64,000 nucleotides of DNA from Watersipora subatra. Lineage: Eukaryota > Bryozoa > Gymnolaemata > Cheilostomatida > Watersiporidae. Position 1 is the stretch's first letter; every line of letters begins with the position of its first letter. Positions 60,401-64,000 of this stretch are shown piece by piece. Both the position numbers and the translations under genes were made by a program. The stretch spans positions 34,944,523-35,008,522 of the forward strand of contig NC_088717.1 in NCBI RefSeq assembly GCF_963576615.1. Direction: 5' to 3'. The notes beneath the pieces were generated by a model that did not search any database, was not told where the DNA came from, and was given only the letters and a program-made list of their open reading frames with translations.

Positions 60401-62008
60401 AAGGCTAGCTAATATTCGAGTTTACAGTAATACTTCAACTTGCGAGTGCTCCAACGTACGAGAAACTTGAGATACGAGCCAGCTTTCGAGCAAGTTTTAG
60501 CACTAAAATACGAGTCATGTTTGAGATGCGAGCACTTGAGTCAGTTGCCAAGTATGCCAGAGGTGTTCTATGAGAACAGCATCATTCTGTATTTTTCAAC
60601 TGCTCAGGTTATACTTTTGTACCGTGTTTTTTGTGCACGATTTTCTGTGCAGAATTATGTGAATTAAACGTACTGTGCGTAGACCGAAAGCTTGCCAGTA
60701 AAATGAAAGATAATACAAAAAAAGCAAATGATAATAATTGATATTAAACGGAAAAATATTGAAAAATATGCGAAATGTGTATGCGTGATTGAGCTAGCTC
60801 GGCAATATGACAGAAATACATTCACAATTATCAACCAGAAGGATTATATTCAGGGCATTTATTTCGCAAAAGGACTAACCATAGTTTCTAAACGGTGCAG
60901 TGATCTTCACGACCGCTGATGGCATTGGACAAACAATTGGCCGGTGACAGCGTAACTGAAACGATGCTATGTGAATAGGCCGGCGCTATCCAAACTGTTT
61001 AATAGATATTCGGACAAGTTGGCTAGTGGTCGTGCATTAGCCCTTTGTGACGACACATGTGTTCGTCCTAATCGCAACATGTTGAAAGAGCGACAGAGGC
61101 AACTGTCCTTAGATAGGTTTATCTTAAAACGGCCGGCTAGTCATGAAAGCGAAACAAAGGAAAAATTAGCTAACCAGTGAGAAACTTCAAACTATGAACG
61201 CCGAAGAAATTTTAATTACGTTTAGTTAAAAATGAAAGTTTGCTTTTAGGTTTGCTTCTAAGTTTGTCTTTTAACACTTTGATAAAATCCAAATTTATCA
61301 AAGTCAACTGTTGTAATGAAGGATAACTTATATCTCCCTCTCTGGCAAATGCTAGCGTTAACTGCTATTGTATGTATTTAATTTTACATTTTAAATAATC
61401 ACATTTCCTTGCATTATTTTCTATTTGTTGCTTTTTGAATGCATATAGTACATTAGGACAATAACCAACATGTTTTTTTTGTTACAATATCTTGTTTTGA
61501 GTGTTTTATTTGCATTTTTTTAGAGTATGGAAACCAATCAATATATATTTAATTGTTCTATATATAAATAAACTGCACCAACATGCGAGTAAATTGACAT
61601 ATGAGCTCAGTCTCGGAACGCATTAAGCTCATAAGTCGAAGTATGACTGTATATAGTAACCCTGCAGGCTGTTACTGAGCATAGATAGTGTTACCCATTG
61701 GTTAACGTCATAGATGCTTTTCTAGCATTGCATTCTCATTAAATCACTTGCCCACAAGTATCACAGCAGGTCCTTCAGGAAGGCCATTATTGCTGCTACT
61801 TGTAATTTATCATAGAGTTATGATGACAGTATTAAAATATCGTACATAGGTTGGGTGTGGCATGATTTTGGGTCCAGGGAACAGATCTAAAATACGCAAC
61901 AAAATTTGTGATTAAATATGTTTTCTTTTGTAGATTGTGAAAATGTCAAACATTGTGGAGATCGCAAAAGACTCTAATGTTCACGTCAATTTTGAACTTC
62001 CAATTTAA
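39388..62008 (+). CDS. SUCLA2: Succinyl-CoA ligase [ADP-forming] subunit beta, mitochondrial (11 exons)
   Basis: Beta subunit of the matrix TCA-cycle enzyme that converts succinyl-CoA, ADP and phosphate to succinate, CoA and ATP, paired with the SUCLG1 alpha subunit. Coding exons: 39388-39456, 39920-40058, 41779-41878, 43680-43770, 46178-46280, 50748-50984, 53263-53424, 56442-56584, 57863-57983, 58720-58808, 61934-62008. They total 1329 nt, close in frame and give 442 residues (human about 463). Visible: basic presequence (1-23), ATP-grasp lysine/glycine loop [12 protein letters not shown] (77-88), Mg ligands N237 (EINP) and D251 (CMDCK), CoA-ligase part [12 protein letters not shown] (301-312), DVGGGA (326-331), [10 protein letters not shown] (355-364) and C-terminus [30 protein letters not shown] and the last residues match the ADP-type rather than the GDP-type (SUCLG2) paralogue. 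All introns are GT-AG. Total span is 22.6 kb because of intronic repeats. Exon joins rest on reading frame and family alignment, not on transcripts. Confidence 0.95.
39920..40058 (+). CDS. SUCLA2: SUCLA2 exon 2: start of mature protein
   Basis: Acceptor TTTTTTACAG; donor GTTTGT after GGA G. Encodes residues 24-69 plus one base: [21 protein letters not shown] and onward. The RNLS motif marks the usual start of the mature ATP-grasp N-terminus. The open frame upstream of the acceptor is intronic. Confidence 0.92.
40796..41075. repeat. 18-bp minisatellite in SUCLA2 intron 2
   Basis: Unit GGGGATATGCACATAGTT (or ATATTT), about 15 copies. Open in several frames only because 18 is a multiple of three. 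Confidence 0.93.
41779..41878 (+). CDS. SUCLA2: SUCLA2 exon 3: nucleotide-binding lysine and glycine loop
   Basis: Encodes [32 protein letters not shown] (residues 70-103), the most conserved part of the ATP-grasp fold. Donor GTAAGT. The chosen acceptor leaves GC AAC AAA, completing a Gly codon with exon 2. A second AG nine bases upstream (exon from 41770) is also in frame and would add Glu-Lys-Thr. The pyrimidine tract is poor for both. Confidence 0.92.
42075..42300 (+). mobile_element. tRNA-derived SINE in SUCLA2 intron 3
   Basis: A-box-like TGGTTAGTTGG (42092-42102) and B box GGTTCAATTCC (42164-42174), followed by a body containing GGGCCACTGGTGTTGACAGG. The gap between boxes is longer than in a tRNA. 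Confidence 0.5.
43680..43770 (+). CDS. SUCLA2: SUCLA2 exon 4
   Basis: Acceptor TGTAATCAG; donor GTATAT after AACAAG. Encodes residues 103-133: [16 protein letters not shown] then [14 protein letters not shown]. The GRICN motif is typical of the ADP-forming paralogue. Confidence 0.93.
44730..45365. repeat. 21-bp minisatellite in SUCLA2 intron 4
   Basis: Unit GGTGGTGTTAGTAATAGTCA plus G, about 30 copies, with variants GGTACT, GGTGCT, GGTGAT and some shortened units containing GTACTGTCAGGGTGG. Confidence 0.93.
46178..46280 (+). CDS. SUCLA2: SUCLA2 exon 5
   Basis: Acceptor CTTTCAG; donor GTATGT. Encodes residues 134-167: [19 protein letters not shown] then [15 protein letters not shown], the RRE.YFAI strand region of the ATP-grasp domain. 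Ends in phase 1. Confidence 0.93.
46740..47030 (+). mobile_element. Possible SINE in SUCLA2 intron 5
   Basis: A-box-like TGGCCTAGCGG at 46766-46776, a weak B box about 30 bases later, a 200-base body and a (TA)n tail at 47007-47025. Confidence 0.35.
47132..47496. mobile_element. MITE, family 1 copy 2, in SUCLA2 intron 5
   Basis: 365 bp with terminal inverted repeats TAAAGCCCGGTTCCCATAT and ATATGGGAGCCAGGCTTAA. Unusually CpG-rich (GCCGCCGGTAGTTGCCGG) for an AT-rich region. No coding capacity. The superfamily is not clear; a TAA or TTAA target is possible. Confidence 0.75.
47650..48042. repeat. 57-bp minisatellite in SUCLA2 intron 5, 7 copies
   Basis: Unit contains TAATAATGTGCAGATACCTC and TACACTCTGACCAGACTAAA. 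Copies differ at only a few bases. It lies between two MITE-like elements. Confidence 0.93.
48345..49006. mobile_element. Long palindromic (foldback) element in SUCLA2 intron 5
   Basis: Arms of about 250 bases, 48345-48606 and 48745-49006, are inverted copies of each other (ends TGTCTTGACAAACTGTTG). Each arm has a small inner palindrome CTGATGCATCAG. The loop holds a repeated TCAGTCAGTTTTATTT. Target duplication is unclear (CTAG/CTAA). Likely a non-autonomous DNA transposon. Confidence 0.8.
49334..49650. repeat. 25-bp diverged minisatellite in SUCLA2 intron 5
   Basis: Consensus CATTAGGTAGTGCCTGCAGC plus TAATG, about 12 imperfect copies. Confidence 0.8.
49945..50335. repeat. 25-bp diverged minisatellite, second type, in SUCLA2 intron 5
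   Basis: Consensus ATGCATTAGCTGTATGCATT plus ATTTA, about 15 copies. Has the same unit length and the same GCATTAG core as the array at 49334, so the two may be related. Confidence 0.8.
50748..50984 (+). CDS. SUCLA2: SUCLA2 exon 6: metal-binding EINP
   Basis: Longest exon, 237 nt. Acceptor ATCTGTAG; donor GTAGGT after AAT G. Encodes residues 168-246, [14 protein letters not shown] to [18 protein letters not shown]237 of EINP is the expected Mg ligand. A 20-bp minisatellite starts only about 80 bases past the donor. Confidence 0.94.
51076..51520. repeat. 20-bp minisatellite in SUCLA2 intron 6
   Basis: Unit TGGATACAAGTGGATAGCCA, about 22 copies that are identical except for one A-to-G change near 51229. 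Very recent or strongly homogenised. Confidence 0.96.
51600..51835 (+). mobile_element. tRNA-derived SINE in SUCLA2 intron 6
   Basis: A box TGGTTAAGTGGT (51626-51637) and B box GGTTTGAATC (51669-51678), 31 bases apart as in tRNA genes, then a body with GGGGGTAGGAAGGGCGTTCA and CCACGTGGTTGGTGATTCTC. Confidence 0.6.
53263..53424 (+). CDS. SUCLA2: SUCLA2 exon 7
   Basis: Acceptor TTTTGTAG; donor GTAGGT. Encodes residues 247-300: [20 protein letters not shown] through [14 protein letters not shown]251 is the second Mg ligand. The usual MDAK reads MDCK here. Confidence 0.93.
53643..53780. repeat. 24-bp minisatellite in SUCLA2 intron 7
   Basis: Unit GCCAGATATCATAGCAGGAG plus GGAT, about 6 copies, directly followed by the 23-bp array. 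Confidence 0.92.
53781..55741. repeat. 23-bp minisatellite with higher-order structure in SUCLA2 intron 7
   Basis: Unit CTTAGCAGCACCCTCCTGTT plus TCA, about 85 copies over 1.96 kb, with TCTCC, TCTCA and GGCTCA variants. Rare variants recur at fixed distance: TAGCAACACC at 54740 and 55131 (391 bases = 17 units). Confidence 0.95.
56442..56584 (+). CDS. SUCLA2: SUCLA2 exon 8: start of the C-terminal CoA-ligase domain
   Basis: Acceptor ACTTGCAG; donor GTAAGT. Encodes residues 301-348: [33 protein letters not shown] and FELITSDPN. The glycine-rich loops face the alpha subunit and the phosphohistidine in known structures. Confidence 0.94.
56897..57287. mobile_element. MITE with nested hairpins in SUCLA2 intron 8
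   Basis: 391 bp. Terminal inverted repeats ATACTTTTCGGACTATTAGC and its near reverse complement. Inside are a 28-bp hairpin around 56987-57041 (GCGCACTAACCGGA / TCCGGTTAGTGCGC), and a perfect palindrome ACAGTGTCTAAAGACACTGT at 57114-57133. No coding capacity. Target duplication not clear. Confidence 0.8.
57863..57983 (+). CDS. SUCLA2: SUCLA2 exon 9
   Basis: Acceptor TATTACAG; donor GTGGGT. Encodes residues 349-388: [20 protein letters not shown] and [13 protein letters not shown]. The GGIMRCD motif is diagnostic of the mitochondrial beta subunit. Confidence 0.94.
58720..58808 (+). CDS. SUCLA2: SUCLA2 exon 10
   Basis: Acceptor CTTTTTCAG; donor GTTAGT. Encodes residues 389-418: [20 protein letters not shown] then [10 protein letters not shown]. 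Followed by a 3.1-kb intron that holds two DNA-transposon derivatives. Confidence 0.93.
59360..60254. mobile_element. TTAA-flanked foldback element in SUCLA2 intron 10
   Basis: 895 bp, flanked by TTAA at 59356-59359 and 60255-60258. Inverted arms of about 170-200 bases (ends AGGTTGACTCGC and GCAAGTCAACCT) include AAATGTGATTACAAGCTCTT and its reverse complement. TTAA target use fits piggyBac or Kolobok elements; the ends do not decide which. No transposase. Confidence 0.8.
60425..61649 (+). mobile_element. Tigger/pogo-like DNA transposon, internally deleted
   Basis: 1225 bp with TA target duplications (60423-60424, 61650-61651) and ends CAGTAATACTTCAACTTGCG and CATAAGTCGAAGTATGACTG. Inside, 60728-60919 resembles the N-terminal helix-turn-helix ([30 protein letters not shown]), and 60971-61180 resembles the C-terminus ([11 protein letters not shown]). 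The DDE catalytic core is absent, so it cannot move itself. Confidence 0.8.
61934..62008 (+). CDS. SUCLA2: SUCLA2 exon 11 and stop
   Basis: Acceptor TTTTGTAG. Encodes residues 419-442, [14 protein letters not shown] then [10 protein letters not shown], then TAA at 62006-62008. No AATAAA is seen close downstream. An ATTAAA at 62460-62465 is a possible polyadenylation signal. Confidence 0.9.
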   Translation: MVKMSNIVEIAKDSNVHVNFELPI

Positions 62009-62984
62009 CTGCCAATAGAAAGGCTTTAACCTTGCCTCATTTGTATTGGAAACTTTTTATTCATTTCATGTTATTGGTTAGCGCTCAGTCTATTATTTAC
62101 GTTGAACTTTTTTTTGCGTCAGACCGTAACAAGGTCGTAATCTCAATAGATGCATCATTTATATTTGTGTTAACAAATGGTAGCACAACTCCTGGATCTG
62201 TATTTGAATGTGTATCTATTGCCATAGCTTGGGTGAGTGAATAATTATATATTTGTATTGTATGTAATTATGGCAGTTCCAGGTAATAACAGCCACTGTT
62301 TCACTATATCCTTTATTGACCTGTATCAGCTTAAAGTCATCTGTAGCAGCGTGTATAAAATATACATTGCGCCGAGGCTGGCTTGTTGCTATGGCTACAT
62401 GGAATGATTCGTCATCTTTCTGAGCATGAGTTCTATTTTATCTATGAAAGTATTTTAGAATTAAAGATGTCTTACATTTATAATGATTAATATCGTAGAT
62501 ATAGAGAAACAATAGTAGCGGTTTAACAAAAATATAGTCAAGTATATTTTCACAATTATATTTCTGATACTGCTATTCTACAGAGCGCTCTAAACTTGAT
62601 CAAACCATCTATTAGTTGAGTAGTTTCTAGCAAACACATTGGCAATATTTTTAATGTATAATGAATGTTTAGCAATGAGCCGATTAACCTACTCCTGTTG
62701 ACTAAATAGCCTAATAACAATAATTGTACTGCACAGCTTTTTCCTCTCACAGAAATTAGTAGGATTAATTCTAGCCAATGTCTGAATCATGTTCAACCTA
62801 TTAAGATATATTTAGTATGCAATTTAACTTTCTAGTAAAGCATGAGGTTTACGGTAGATACCTTGGTTTATTTTGATAATTTGATCGCATATGGTTTCTG
62901 TTAGACTACACCCTAAATTTTTGAATGTATGAACAATTATAGTGGACAGTGTATGTAGAGCTTCCATATATATAAATCTCAAAG
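62009..62984. other. SUCLA2 3' UTR and downstream spacer
   Basis: No further exon recognised. Candidate ATTAAA at 62460. Confidence 0.5.
62460..62465 (+). terminator. Candidate SUCLA2 polyadenylation signal (ATTAAA)
   Basis: First ATTAAA after the SUCLA2 stop codon, about 450 bases downstream. No stronger AATAAA was seen in between. Assignment is tentative. Confidence 0.25.
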
Positions 62985-63135
62985 GTTGTCTGTCATCATT
63001 CGGCTGTCCAGGTATAGCAATTAAAATCTAGGAATGAAAAATGGATTTGAACTCACAAAGATTGCAACCACAAGTTTGTAGACACGCACACCTAATAGGC
63101 TAAGCCATTTTTACAATTCCCGTTGCTCTCACCTT
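62985..63135 (-). mobile_element. tRNA-derived SINE fragment, minus strand
   Basis: Minus strand: A-box-like TGGCTTAGCCTATTAGG (63107-63091) and B box GAGTTCAAATCC (63054-63043). Similar boxes occur near 36823. Confidence 0.5.
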
Positions 63136-63423
63136 ATACTGTATGCCCTTTTTGCCATTGCACACGACAAATTATTAATTAACACAGTGCTCCTACAGAT
63201 TGCGATGAGCCTGTTATAAGATTTTTTTGCCTCAGTCTAAGAAACAAGCTGTTTTTCATCCTCGCCATACTAGGACGAATTTGTTCTCCATAGTATGATC
63301 TCAACAAAAGTTTCTCTTGAAATTAAATTTTGGCAGTCGGTGTACTGATTAGGACGAAAAGGCCAATATTCTATTCGCCGAAACATCTGCAACGCCTGAA
63401 TGATATATATGGTGCTTGCTGTT

Positions 63424-63690
63424 TCAGTTCAGGGTTATTTGCTATAAGTTGTAGGAAAAACGAATACATAAACATAGAAGTGATAAAATTTTAGCCCATG
63501 ACAAACTTGAAGCATAGTTTAGTAAAATACATACTAAAACTTATCTTCAAGTATCTCATTTCAGCGTTATTCATTATAAGTTATAGTAAAAAGTAATTCG
63601 AAAATAGATAAACTATAAATTGTTAGCATATGAAAAAGTTGAAGTTTACTTTAGTCAAATACATACTAAAACTTAGCCGTAAGTATATGT
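63424..63690. repeat. Tandem duplication, about 136-bp unit x 2
   Basis: Both units contain AAATACATACTAAAACTTA and a CATTATAAGTTATAG-like start. AT-rich and moderately diverged. Confidence 0.7.
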
Positions 63691-64000
63691 TAAGTGAGCT
63701 AAATTCATTTAACTGAAATTCAACGTTTATGTTATATGCTTGTCTCAAAGGTAAGAACTCCCTACGGTACGTACTGCACGTAGCACATTGTAACGTTACA
63801 TTTTGCTGCAGATCATAACCACTAAATACATTAAGGTTACTATAAATAACTATAGTTACTAAGGTTAACATATTGTTTTGTTACTAATTTTTAACATGTA
63901 CAGCATGTATATGAATTTTTATTGTCACCGAGAAGTGTTTGCATTAGATAAAAACTATGGATTTCTATACCACTTTATACAATATTTCTACTTTCCGATG
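63691..64000. other. AT-rich end of window
   Basis: Nothing recognisable. Confidence 0.5.

Overview
The window is nuclear DNA of an invertebrate animal. It has split genes with GT-AG introns, AT-rich spacers, long (TA)n tracts, LINEs, SINEs, MITEs and many minisatellites. A mitochondrial succinyl-CoA ligase gene and a small secreted chitin-binding protein fit a bilaterian. The dense repeats and ribozyme-bearing tandem repeats would suit a mollusc, bryozoan or other lophotrochozoan, but the species cannot be fixed from this sequence.

Only two host genes are supported. On the plus strand, 39388-62008 is a complete 11-exon SUCLA2 gene (beta subunit of ADP-forming succinyl-CoA ligase). All exon phases join into a 442-residue protein, including a 23-codon first exon that carries the mitochondrial presequence. 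On the minus strand, 34491-32919 is a two-exon gene for a 143-residue secreted protein. It has a signal peptide, two chitin-binding type-2-like domains with identical cysteine spacing, and an AATAAA signal.

The rest is mobile or repetitive. Positions 1-4600 hold SINE-like repeats, a GT-rich microsatellite, a hammerhead-ribozyme monomer and the 5' half of an R4/Dong-like LINE. Positions 4830-8985 hold nothing recognisable. Positions 8985-11960 hold two more pieces of the LINE and a Jockey-type LINE relic. Positions 11960-23200 are a graveyard of DNA-transposon (piggyBac, a MITE) and Ty3/Gypsy fossils. Positions 23218-31570 hold three copies of the R4-like LINE, one of them end to end (27934-31368), plus a 259-bp tandem repeat with a hammerhead ribozyme in each unit. 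Positions 31571-39387 contain the chitin-binding gene, a 37-bp minisatellite just upstream of it, LINE tails and the SUCLA2 promoter region. Inside SUCLA2, each of introns 2, 4, 5, 6 and 7 has its own minisatellite, while introns 5, 8 and 10 hold MITEs and palindromic elements.

The most interesting system is the partnership at (TA)n tracts. An R4/Dong-like LINE starts with a tRNA-like A-box/B-box region and uses (TA)n as target, and hammerhead-ribozyme repeats (animal 'retrozymes') sit in the same tracts directly next to LINE copies. Two LINE pieces begin with short fold-back inverted repeats, a possible trace of self-primed second-strand synthesis.
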